Made by a program: the position numbers and the translations under genes. Positions 1 to 10,610 of a DNA stretch of 64,000 nt are shown piece after piece. The notes beneath the pieces were generated by a model. The model was given only the letters and a program-made list of their open reading frames with translations, ran no database searches and had not been told where the DNA came from. Within the stretch, counting starts at the first letter, position 1; each line of letters opens with the position of its first letter. Source of the stretch: Euptelea pleiosperma (taxonomy: Eukaryota > Streptophyta > Magnoliopsida > Ranunculales > Eupteleaceae); the NCBI GenBank assembly GCA_035048495.1, contig CM068547.1, positions 17,987,913 to 18,051,912 of the forward strand, given 5' to 3'.

Positions 1-1662
1 CCAGAGAGGAACACTATCCTAAATGATGCACACCAAGCACAGATAATCCTATTCTAAGCAATGAGGATATATTTTAGGAATTATCTTTGTTAGTTTTGGG
101 GCTAGAGTAGATTATGACAGTGGGCGGACCACTGGTTTATCTTTTAACCGCCGGACTAACTGTTTTGCACTCAGAGGTTCTCACCAGGCTACACTCTTCA
201 GAGCGAATCCTTTAGTACTAACTCTAGTTAACAACAAGGCAATCCGAAGCCTAGACAGACGTGCGGCACAATGGCTGACTTAAGTACGTCCCAGACTAAC
301 CGGATTGGTCAAGTGTATAAGAAGAGTGTTCCCTCGGGTTAAGCTAGGGTTGATGCGTGTTCCTAGTCCACACGCAACTAACCGCCGAATAATCCAAGAT
401 GCCACGTCGAGCTCAGTGTACTTGAGTAGCAGGGACTTATGGGTGTGTTAGACAACAGGGACCCGCGCTTGTGGTCTCATTTCGATTGGATGTTAAGCGG
501 GTTCGCTTTGCGTGGATTTTTCCTCGAACACCGGGCTAATTGGCTCTACTTCTTGATTCTTTTTAATTAAATGGAGCCTTGGGATCAAATCAGTTGGAAT
601 GATGAGGTGGGTGATGAAATCCCACCAGTTTCAATTTGGAGCTGGGTCTGCTCTCTTAGAGTTGATTGATTAATGGCCACGCCACGCAAGTCGAAGAATA
701 TGGATGCGAAAGCAAATAGACAAGCGGCAATGATGCACCCAATATGCTCTGTATCGCACTCAAGGCGAGGATAGAGACTTACCTCCCGTGGGCCACGCCA
801 CGGGGTCGCCTCCGTGGGTTAGAGAGGGGTATCCTAATGGGCTTGGGCCCGACTCCACCTCTTTGAGCTTTCGCTCCCTACCCACACTGGATCGTGTTCC
901 TGCAGAAATAGTTAGATCGCACGGTCGAGGTATTTGGGATTCTATTTGGAAGATCCTTGCCTTTTTAGGGTTCACTGAACAAGCACTAGATTTAGGCAAG
1001 TTTTTGAATTAGTTTCCAAATTCGAGATGGGTTAAAATTTAGGAATTCCCAGATTGGAAAATACCTAGATTGGAAAGTTTCCCGAACTGTAGAGATCTTC
1101 CAAGAAAGATTTGATTGCGAGATCCCTTATAATTTTGGGAAATTTCCCAAAATTGAAATTCTGCTAGATTTGGGGTGTTTCCTTTTGCAGACTTTTCCAA
1201 ATTCGGAAGATTTCTAAAGATAGAAATGCTTCTAAAGAGGAAACTTCTAAGAGGGGAAACCCTAATTAAGCAGAGTTTCAAGATTTTGGAATCTTTCCAA
1301 AAATCGCAAATCCTTGATTGGTGATTTCTAAAAATCTGCAGAATATAAAACCCTAATTTTTTTTTAATTTTGATTTTTTGAATTTTTTTGGTAATTTCAA
1401 CTTAATCTAGGGTTTCTAAAAAACCCTAGAACAAGATCTAGCAGTTATATGGAAAGCAGTAAAATTCCTAAATTATTACAAATTGCACTCGGCCTTCCGA
1501 GGCATTAAAAATAGTAATTTAAAAACTGCTAAAAAAAATCCCTAAAAACACAAAATAGAAAGTTTCCCGAAAAGGTCGGGCTGGCCAAATTGAGCAGCTT
1601 TTCGCTTTAGCAACTTTCCAATTCCGTCTTTACGTCCTTTTTCGCACTTCCGTACACCCGAG
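1..1662 (-). other. G1 5' leader (untranslated)
   Basis: This is the reverse complement of the G2 leader, including AT-rich stretches with repeated GGGAAATTTCCC-like words and a splice-donor-like GAG|GTAAGT (minus strand, GT at 782-781). No protein-like ORF is convincing. An 80-codon frame (1039-1281) is also open in G2, but the two copies are so similar that this says little about coding. Confidence 0.75.
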
Positions 1663-1676
1663 CGGCAGCGACGCCA
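1663..1676 (-). promoter_or_regulatory. Primer-binding site, tRNA-Asp type (G1)
   Basis: On the minus strand the bases read TGGCGTCGCTGCCG, two bases inside the LTR end. The Tat/Athila consensus, complementary to the 3' end of tRNA-Asp, begins TGGCGCCGTTGCCG. There are two mismatches, so it may be weakened. Confidence 0.8.
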
Positions 1677-1678
1677 TT

Positions 1679-4518
1679 TGAAAATAGGATTTTCCGCGTC
1701 GTTGGTTATGAAAACCCTAGAATCAACAAGATTTGTAATTTGTATCCGATTATCCTGCAAAATTGACAGATTTGTATAGGGATTTCGTGTCGGATGTCGA
1801 TCCGCACTCGGGATTAGTCGGATTAGCGCGAATAAGAATCATAAAATGACGGAGCATGCTAAAGAACTCGATGGAAGGATGAGAGGGGTGGATCGAAGTT
1901 TAAAACATGATTTTTTTATTTTAATTTCAGAGATCGATTATTAATAAAAGAGCTTAATAAACAAATAAAGTCAAAATTGTTATTCATAAAAAATTATCAC
2001 GAACAAGCACTCATAAGAAAACTTATTTTATTGAATCCAAATAAACCGTTTACATTCACAAAAAAAATAATTAAAACAAACCTAAAAAGCATGAAACATA
2101 GAGAGAGAAAACTAGAGAGAGAGAGAGAGTCTATAGAGGAGAGAGAGAAAGTGAGAGAAAGGTCTAGAGAGAGAAAAACTCATGAACACTTACCTAAAGT
2201 GATTAGGATCGGCCAAAGGAGAGAGCGGCTGGACGGTGGTGATGGTGCGCACAGCGGCAAGGTGGAAGAACACCGCTCTTTTCACAGGGCTGACGGGCTG
2301 GAGAGGGAGATGAATGAGGCTATGAAGCTGAAGGTGATGGAGGAGCACGGTTATGCTTTTGGTGAATGGAGGTACCCTTCCTTCCTCCTTTTTTTATATT
2401 TCTTCTTATCTTCTTCTCTTTTTTTTTTTTTCTGGTTTTGTTCACAAAACCGGTGAAGGAGAGGACGGTTGTGATTGTTGCTTGGTGTTGCTGCCTGCAA
2501 CACCAGCAACGTTGGAGAGGGGAGAATGAGCAGGGCGGTGCTGGAGTGGAGGCGGCTGAGGTAAGTTCAGACCCTCCTCCTCTCTTCTTCTTCTCTTCTT
2601 TTTCTTCTTTTTTTTTCTTTTTTTTTTTGTTTATTTTTGGGAGAGAATTTGGAGGAAGAGGCAGAGACGACTTTGGTTTTTGTCAGGGGCGAACAAGTGT
2701 TGGGAGGATCACTGGTGACTGAAGTGGGGAACCAGCTCCATGCAGCCGGTTTCAATGGTGGAGAAGGAGAGAACCAATGGCAGAAACGGGAAGAGGAACA
2801 GCAAGGAGGCGGCAGCAAAGAGTGGAGGACGACCCTCCCTTATTTCTCCTTATTTTTTTTGTTTTTGTTTTTCTGGTTTTCTTTAGGGTGAGGACGGTGA
2901 AGAGAGGATGAAGAATGGGCCAAAGGAGAGGTGACGGTTTTTTTTTTGGGGAGTTGCTGATGATGGAAACGACTATAGAAGGCAAGGGTTTGGATAGGAA
3001 CGTGGTTGAATGGAGAGGGGTGATGGCTGGGTTTTTTTTTTTTTTCTTTTTTTGTTTGAGAAGTTTTATTTTATTTTTTTTTTTTGTAGAAAACGTGGGG
3101 GGGGGGAGGGAGAGATGGTTTAGGGTTTTGGCCAACTTATATAGGGTGAAGGTTGAGGACGTGGGTGAGAGTGAATCTGGATCATTCACCCATTCTCTAG
3201 ATCGTGCCTCAACCTCTATCCTTCTTACATGCTTTTCCAAAACCATTCTTTCTATTATGAGATGCTATGCCCAAAAATCTTTTTGGAATGCTTCCAAGGG
3301 CTTTGATTCTTCCTTTGAACTTTCTAAAAAAGACATTGACTTTCATTTTAATTTTTTTTTTTTTTTTTTTTTTTTAAATATTCTCTTTTCAATAATGCCA
3401 AAGTGGTATAGGAGAAATAGCTTTCCCTCCTTTGATCATGTGGCATTCCTCTCAAGAAAATAAACTTTGTATTGATTTTCTTTAAATCCTCAACTCCTTT
3501 AGGAAAAGTCCAGCAACAAGGCCCATTTGTATAAACATTGGTCAAAAATCCAGCCCACCTTTTCATAAAATTCTTTTAAAATTCTATTTCTGTTTCCAAA
3601 AATATTTGATTTTCAAAAATCCTAAAAAAAATCCCATTTGTATGACAAAAAATCTCAACCATATGATTTACATCCCTCACATGCCATGTGGCATTGGCCC
3701 TGCCTCTTCTGAGAAAGTGTGGTGAGATAAGAGTGAGAGGTGGGCCATCTCTTCAAGCCGTTTGATCAATGGATGATCGGACAGATAAGAGTGATGATCG
3801 AATGGTGATCAGACGGTTGACTATGATGGCGATGATCGGATGGATCATCGAACGTTTGGAGATAAAGCAAGGTAGGCCGTAAGATCGAGTGACTGAGGAA
3901 GGAGAGAGGATTAGATGATTTGGTTTGTGAGTAGAGAGAGAATGAGGATCTAGAGAGAGGAGAGAGAAACTATTACAAAATTAAAGAGAAAATGCTAGTA
4001 GAGGGTCTTGAACCCTGATCTTTGACTTGGTCTTCTGCATGCTTCACCAACTGAGTAAGCACTCTCCTTTTGTTGGTTTCTAAGCTTTAATCTCCTTAGT
4101 CTCTTCTTTGAGGGCTTGTCTATCCTTCTCTCTTGGTCGTCCTTCGATTCTTTCGATCTCTCTGGCTCTTATTTTTTTCTTTGGCATACATCTTCTTGTC
4201 CAAGTCCACTGGCTCTCTATACTTTGATTAAAGGTTCTGGAAGTTGATTGTGGGCCCGCATTCTCGAGAATTGTCCCATCGGGGTTTCCTGCGATAGAAG
4301 AAGCGCGTAATGAGACTCTATCAGAATGACTTCATGTCTAGACTTTCGAAAATGTGTTTAATGCATGCAAATATACCATTTCGTCCAGAAAAGTGTGTTC
4401 TACGCAACAAAAGAGACTCTTACGTAGAAAAGTAGATAAATAGAGTATTTTAACATGGGAGAATGCAATAACGCTAACAGGATAATTGCTTAAAATAAGC
4501 ACTTTTGAGCGAATATCA
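1679..4518 (-). repeat. 5' LTR of G1 (2,840 bp)
   Basis: The ends are TGAAAATAGG (inverted LTR 3' end) and GAATATCA (inverted LTR start). The 3'-end block with the TCCGCGTCGTTGG core lies at 1679-1830. The middle is rich in GAGAGAGAAA and T-runs. The conserved 5' block lies at about 4255-4518. A tRNA-like module is at 4002-4060. Confidence 0.92.
4002..4060 (-). promoter_or_regulatory. tRNA-like Pol III module in G1 LTR
   Basis: On the minus strand the segment CTCAGTTGGTGAAGC resembles a tRNA D-arm/A box. About 30 nt later comes GGTTCAAGACC, a perfect match to the B-box consensus GGTTCRANNCC, inside an AGGG/CCCT T-arm-like hairpin. TTTT follows within about 15 nt. No acceptor stem can be folded, so it is tRNA-derived or tRNA-like, not a tRNA gene. 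Confidence 0.65.
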
Positions 4519-5680
4519 GTCCACGTCCTTTGAATCAACGCCATGAATCCACGCGGGCCCTTTCAGCCAAGAAGCCTTATCCGCTTGTCCAGTTTGGCAC
4601 ACCCCAAACCTACCATCGATCGGCTCCTCCGATCTTAATTCTCAACACTCCCGCCTTTGCAAAAGGTGAAGGATTTAGTACACCTTGAACCCCAAGTTGC
4701 TCAGAAGGTGTTGAGTCACACTGGTACACTCAGGCTTACTAGGTTGAATATAAAAGTGGAAAACCTAAGCTGAGTAAAGGATCAGGCTCTCGGCTTTGAT
4801 CAAGAAGAGAACAAGCTCACAGGATGTGAATAGAAAACAAGCTTCTTGCTCTTCGAATGGACACTCTAATAAATATAGCCTTTGCTTCTCTCTCTTGAAG
4901 ATTGAGTCACTCTGTGTCTCTGTGTGTATTTAGAGAAGGCATAGAAGGGTTCTATTTATAGAATTCCAAGACCCTGAGTCGTATGGAACGTGGGATAATG
5001 GAACCATGAATTTCGGATCTAAGAAAGACCAATTCTATTCAAGGTCCAATCGATTGTACACTTGGTCCAATCGATTGGGGATAAGTGTCCAATCGATTGG
5101 GCTCAATAAGTTTTGTTCCGAAGGCACCAATCGATTGCACAGGGTTTTCCAATCGATTTTACTCAAATAAGTTTCTATCCCGAAGGCACCAATCGATTAC
5201 ACAGAGTCTCCAATCGATTGTACTTAGATAGATTTCTGTCCCGAAGGCTCTTATCGATTTCACAGAGTCTCCAATCAATTGTGTTAAAATAAGTTTCTAC
5301 CTCGTAGTCTCCAATCGATTACACAGTGTCTCCAATCGATTGGGTTATGTCCAATCAATTGGGAATATATATCCAATCAATTGGACTATCCCATTAGTCA
5401 ATATAATTGACTTGACTCGGGTCTGCCCAATGACTAAGTCACTTACCTTCCTAATCGAGCCTACACGATCGTTAATTGACAAATCGGCAGTTACTCGGAT
5501 GACTCCTGTTGTCAACCATCTGATTCTAGCTGTCTCTGTCTTTCAGTCTTCACGTAGTTGGTGAAGTATGCGTACCACGACATCTTCACACTACACTTGT
5601 GCTCGTAGGAACGGTTACACAAGAATATTTTTATGTCAAATAGAATCTTTGCCAAATTAAATATGAAAATATTCCTTACA
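4519..5680 (-). repeat. C0: truncated Ty1/copia-type LTR
   Basis: It is homologous to the copia LTRs at 34260-35821, 38139-39820 and 42131-43731. The right end ATTCCTTACA is the inverted LTR start TGTAAGGAAT. The left part was displaced by insertion of G1. It contains a cluster of CCAATCGATTGG-type palindromes (about 5045-5395) and a TATAAATA box on the minus strand (4953-4960). Because its start end abuts G-element DNA, it is either a solo LTR or the 5' LTR of a reverse element whose body lies off-window. Confidence 0.85.
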
Positions 5681-5889
5681 CTAGGTCCTGATTATCAGTC
5701 TGTAGTCTTGCTAAAATCTTCCGATTATTTGCTAGCTTGTAACTATGCTCATGCATCCTTCAAACGAAAGTGACAAAATGGAGTTTTCTCTGAGCTAATG
5801 ATAAAAAGTGTGCAGCATGTGCCTAGCCCTTTCACGCTCATTATCTCGTACTAATTGCCAAGGATTCGCAATATGTTGGTTGGGGTTTG
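5681..5889 (+). other. G0 internal 3' tail with polypurine tract
   Basis: It aligns with the last 200 bp before the 3' LTR in G2 (56590-56796) and E3 (about 20840-21043): TGATTATCAGTCTGTAGTCTTG, then GTGTGCAGCATGTG, then AATTGCCAAGGATT. The presumed polypurine tract GGTTGGGGTTTG abuts the LTR at 5890. The rest of G0 is left of the window. Confidence 0.8.
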
Positions 5890-8795
5890 TGATATTCACT
5901 TAAAAGTGCTTATTTTAAGCCATTATCCTTCTAGTGTTGTCACACTCTTCTACGTAAAATTTTTAATTTTATCAACTTTTCTAAGTAAGAGTTTCTCTCA
6001 TTATGTAGAACACACTTTTTTACACTAAATGGTATATTCGCATGTACTCATAATCATTTATTTGACCTACATGCGAAGCCATTTTGTAGAAATCTCATTA
6101 CGCAATTTTTCTATCGCAAGAGCACTAATCGAACAATTTTGATGGAATGTGAGCCCACAATCAACCTCCAAAACCTATGATCAAAGCTCAAGAGCCAATA
6201 GGTTGAGGATAAGAAGATACAGGCCAAATGCTGGGAGAGACAGAGAGTAGGAAAAGCCTGAGCGAAGAGCAAGATAAAAAGAGAACCAACCACCCCGAGA
6301 AGAGATTAAGGAGATTAAAGCTTATTTAATTGACACAGGACAAAGACTTGACCAGTTGGTAAAGCTTGCAGAAGACAAAGTCAAAGACCAGGGTTCAAGA
6401 CCCTCTGCTAGTATTTTCTCTTTACTTCTTGTAGTAATTTTCTCTCTCCTCTCTCTAGACCCTGAATTCCACATCCAATGGTCACCCTTCGTTCATTCAC
6501 TTTCCAGGATCCTACTGCTCACCACCCACATCATCATCTGAGCAATACGATCATCCATCCAACCGTCCAATCATTTAGATCATCCGTCCGATCCTCCGCT
6601 TGCCATCTAATCGCCATCATATTCACCACCCTTTCATCCAATCACCATCCAAATTACCATGCAATCACCACATATACAAGCATGTTGACGAGTTGAAGAA
6701 CAATTGATGGATGGCACAGATTATATGATTGGTGGATTTTTCAAAATAAGAATTGGAGATTTAACAAAAAGTAAAGTGCGAGACCTGCGTTGGACCAAAC
6801 AAAGGTGGATCCGGCTACACATGGATTAGATGGTTGGATGCGACTATATATTTTAAGTAGTGGTGATAGTTTCAAAATACAAGGAACGATTTTACAAAAG
6901 TGGTTTGGGGAAGTTAAAAAGAAATGTGGTTTTCAAAAGAATAAAGAGGATGGTTTTGAATCAAAAGGAAGTTTTAAATAAGGGAAGAGAAGACAACATT
7001 CTAAAAAGGAGGCATGCAATGTGTTGGACATCCACACACTCTATTGCTAGATTTTCATAAAGATCAAGAGGTGGACGGACATGATTTCCTTCACTATAAG
7101 GATTAGGGATGTGGAAGCCATAGAGAAAATCACCCGAGGAGTTAAAGCTGGACACATCATGTGGAGCACTTCAATTCACCATCTTAAAGACCCATAAAAA
7201 TTCAGAAACGTTGGACAAGAAACAAGAAAGGAAAGAGTTGATATACAAGATTCTTTTGTGAGAAGGAGTGGGGGATTCTTTTTTTAAGAAGGAGAAAAAC
7301 CCTAATATCAAAAATGTTTTCACCTATTCTCCACCGCCATCTCATTCTTCTTGGACTGGCCATCCCCCACGTCTCTCTCTCATTCTCCCACATTCTAATC
7401 CGAGCCGCTCTCCTCTCATCTTCTTCTCCTTCCATGGGTTGCAAGTCCGGCTCCTCCTTGAGAGCACTTGCAGCACTAGTCAGACAGCACCCCTTCAAAT
7501 CGCCATCTTCTCCTTCATCACAGCCACCGACCTGTAACGCAACACCACCAAGCCATCCTCATCCCATCTTGCCAGGCAGCTTCTCAATGGTGCACCACAT
7601 CTCCAAAACTGCATGACCTGCCTTCTCTAACATACCGTTGCGGCGACTCACACCCACATGCGTGTGACCTTCCTCCATCAGCCTTGTAAATTTGCAACAC
7701 CAAACAGCAACACCACCGTCTCCTTTTTCCAGGCGTCCTCTCTCCAAAGTTCAGACTCATTCGTTGGCCCCTCTCTATGACTCCAATCGGATCCTTTCTC
7801 TGGCAATAATCAAGGAACCACCAAGTTCAAGATCTTCCATCACCTCGCTACCCATTCTCACAGTTTTGGGAGGACGTGTCCTCATCCTCGTTCCTTGTCT
7901 ACACTACTTGCAAGAAGGTCATAGCAAGCGTTGATGGTGTGCACTAGTCACGCTCCTCTCCAAGATCTTCATCTTCATGTCAAAATGTCTTCATCCCACG
8001 ATGCCACCACCCGAGCTACAACAAGCAGTCCACCATCACCACATGTGGTTGCTACTGCACCACCTTTTCCGACATGCAACCTCTCTACACACAATGCTGG
8101 TCTTCCGATCCCCTTCATGAATCTTCACTTGTTCATTGTCCCCTCCATTTCAACAAGGGTTCGACCATCCCCTTGGCCGACCTCCAAATGTTGGGCAGCC
8201 TACAATCTTGGTGGGCAACCACCAACTCCACGTAGGATGTACTACAGCCACTACTTCATCCATACATCCTAGCTGAATAGTAGTAAGTTCTTCCAATAGT
8301 GAGTTTCTCTCTCTAGTTCTGTCTAGCTTTCTCCCTCTTTAGTCTCTTTCTCTCTCTAGTAATCTCATTCTCTACCTTTTTCTCTCTCATATCTTTTAGT
8401 GTTTTTATTGCTTTGTTGTTGATTAAGCATTTGATCATAGTTTAAATTCCATTCAAGCATTGTAATCGAGATTATTAGTTTAATAAAAATATTTGATTTT
8501 TAGTGGATGTCACCTCTTTAAGTGCTTTCATTATTGTTCAAATAGTTCTCTCTCTAAAAATACAATCATGTTTTAAACATCGATTCCACCACTCTCATCT
8601 CTCTATAATTTGAGAAAAATCTATCATTTCATGTTCTTTAATGCGCTAATCCAACTAATCCTAAGTGCGGATCGACATCTGACACAAGCCACTGTGCATA
8701 AGTCTGTATTTTTGTAGGATTAAAGTCTCAAAAAAGATTAAAAATATTGTTGAAATTAGGGTTGATCTTTCAACAACGGAAAAACCCTAGTTTCA
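5890..8795 (+). repeat. 3' LTR of G0 (2,906 bp)
   Basis: It starts TGATATTCACTTAAAAGTGC and ends CCCTAGTTTCA. The 5' block (5890-6180), a tRNA-like module, a pyrimidine-rich variable centre and the terminal block near 8640-8795 are all recognisable. The following bases ATTGA (8796-8800) are the expected right TSD. The LTR was inserted into the P protease remnant. Short ORFs in the centre are not similar to any protein family I know and change from copy to copy. Confidence 0.9.
6346..6408 (+). promoter_or_regulatory. tRNA-like Pol III module in G0 LTR
   Basis: D-arm-like ACCAGTTGGTAAAGC (6351-6365) is followed by the perfect B box GGTTCAAGACC (6392-6402) and a TTTT run near 6413. The spacing of A-like and B boxes is as in tRNA genes. 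Confidence 0.68.
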
Positions 8796-9108
8796 ATTGA
8801 CTCTCAACGGCAGACATTTCATCAGCCACATCGCGGTCAGCATCCTGTCGCATTAGTCATAAGATGTTAACCTCAGCCTTGAGGTTGCCAAAGGCAATTG
8901 ACATGTTTTCGTCCCCACACCCAATGTGTGCAATAGTAGTAGCAAGGAACGGTCGACCGAGGATGATCGGGATTCGATTATCTTGACACAGTTCTATGTC
9001 AAGGATGATAAAGTCAACGGGGTAATAGGATATTATTAGGACATCTTCGATTATTTGTCTTGGAATCTTGATGGATTGGTCAGCCAGTTTCAGAGTGACC
9101 TTAGTGGG
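8796..9108 (-). pseudogene. P: Ty3 retropepsin fragment, C-terminal half (Tat/Athila-like)
   Basis: The minus strand from 9108 leftwards translates to a plant Ty3 aspartic protease: KPTKVTLKLADQSIKIPR, then YYPVDFIILD, then the diagnostic ILGRPFLAT (codons at 8938-8964) and SIAFGNLK. An in-frame stop follows at about 8870, so the gene is dead. The upstream half lies at 33826-34175, separated by LTR A. Removing LTR A and one GTGGG copy restores a continuous reading (DMKP|TKVT), which confirms the two pieces were one gene. It is the only Ty3 pol domain visible in the window. The lineage assignment rests on the motif wording and is probable, not certain. Confidence 0.85.
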
Positions 9109-10105
9109 TTATATTCGCTCAAAAGTGCTTATTTTAAGCAATTATCCTTTTAGCGTTATTGCATTCTCTTACGTAAAATGCTCTATTTATCTACTTTTCT
9201 ACGTAATAGTCTCTTCTGTTGCGTAGAACACACTTTTCTGGACGAAATGGTATATTTGCATGCATTAAACGCATTTCTGAAAGTCTAGACATTAAGTCGT
9301 TCTGATAAAGTCTCATTACGCACTTCTTCTGTCGCAGGAAACCCCGATGGGACAATTCTCTAGACTTGCGAGCCCACATCGATCAGGAAAGCCCATTATC
9401 AAAGCTTAAAGAGCCCACATGTTATGACTAGAAGATATGGGCCAAATATGGGCTGAATAAGAGGACTAAAATGCCGGCCCAAAGAACGAAGAGAGTAGGA
9501 GAGCCAATGACCAAGAGACGGACCAAAGCGTTTAAAGCCACATGAGTCAGCAAGGAATGATAGTCTACTCTACTGGAGAAGCGTGAGGATGGTCACAGTG
9601 AAGACCAGGGTTCCAGACCCTCTGCCAATACTTTTATCTCCATTTTCTGATATTTTCTCTCTCCTCCCCCTAATTTTCTATCTCATCTCTCCTTATTCTC
9701 TCTCTTCAACTCTCGGTCCTCGGATCTACTAACCTAACCCCAGAACTCCTGCCCGTTGGTTCTAGTCCATCTCCCTAAGCTATTGGACCGTTAGATCTTC
9801 CATCGGACCGTTGGATCGTCCATCAGACCGTCGGATCTCTCTAAATCCGTCGGCCTACCAATCTGGATTCTGATCAAGTCATCTTCAGTCTGACCATCAG
9901 ATTATCTGTCACATCATCTTGTGAGACGATGGACATCATCAATCCATGTGGGCCAGTAGCGGGGCCCATCATCCTCGACCCGCTGCCTGACCATTTAGTG
10001 GACCCCGTGAATTTCAAAATAATTTAAATTAAATTTTAAAAAAGGGGGGGTCCACTAAATGGGGAAATTCCCCAAAGAAAAGTAAGGTTTTACTTAAAAA
10101 ACAAA

Positions 10106-10136
<31 letters not shown>

Positions 10137-10610
10137 TCTTATTTTTTTTTTTTTCGAAAAATCCCCTATTTCCATTAAAGGAAATAGAGAAGCTTTTTAA
10201 GGGGAAGAGAAGGGTTCGTTGGGACCCTAATCCCTCTCCCATCTCCTCCTCTCCTCCCCCTATCAATCCCCCACGTTCTCCCTTCTCCTTCTTTCCCCCT
10301 CTTCTTCTTCTTCTTTCTTCTTGATCTCGCCGGAGTTGCAGAACTCCGGACGTCCTTCTTCCTTCTTCTTCAGCTTCTCTTCTCTTCCTTCTTCTTCAGC
10401 TTCTCTTCTCTTCCTTCTCTTCTCATTCACTTCTCTTTCCTCCTTGCTGCTGCACGGCCGCCAGCCCCCTTTCATCTCTTCCCTCTTTCCATTGAACCTC
10501 TGACCGTTGATGCAACCAGCAACTTCCAGTGCCTCCACCACTCTAGCGCCTCTACCACGGCCAGCAAATCATCACCGCTGCTCTCTCCTCTTGAATCTCC
10601 AAGCCGCCAC
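9109..10610 (+). repeat. LTR A, left part (G family)
   Basis: It begins TTATATTCGCTC, a point variant of TGATATTCGCTC, right after TSD GTGGG (9104-9108). It continues at 32506-33820, and GTGGG recurs at 33821-33825, so LTR A is a solo LTR of about 2.82 kb. It contains a (TA)n run near 10107-10130, TTC tracts and one CCGGAGTTGCA hairpin (10328-10350). It is interrupted at 10611 by E3. Confidence 0.92.
9566..9624 (+). promoter_or_regulatory. tRNA-like module in LTR A
   Basis: CTACTGGAGAAGCG (A-box-like) is followed by AGGGTTCCAGACCCT with B-box-like GGTTCCAGACC (9610-9620; one mismatch to consensus). TTTT occurs about 10 nt later. Confidence 0.5.

Larger units (their letters stand above)
1..4518 (-). 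mobile_element. G1: reverse-oriented non-autonomous Ty3-type LTR element, 5' part only
   Basis: Read on the minus strand this is a 5' LTR (1679-4518), a primer-binding site and about 1.66 kb of leader. The leader aligns base for base with the leader of G2 (51257 to about 52930). The body and 3' LTR lie left of the window. The right end GAATATCA (4511-4518) is the inverted LTR start. The element interrupts a copia-type LTR, which resumes at 4519, so G1 is younger than that LTR. The expected TSD would be GTCCA (4519-4523), but its partner is outside the window. Confidence 0.88.

Noticed and set aside
1039..1281. Leader ORF of about 80 codons shared by G1 and G2
   Set aside because: The two leaders are too similar for an open frame to be informative, and no ATG begins it in G1.
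4002..4060. True tRNA gene
   Set aside because: The D-arm-like and T-arm-like parts are present, but no acceptor stem or sensible anticodon arm can be formed.
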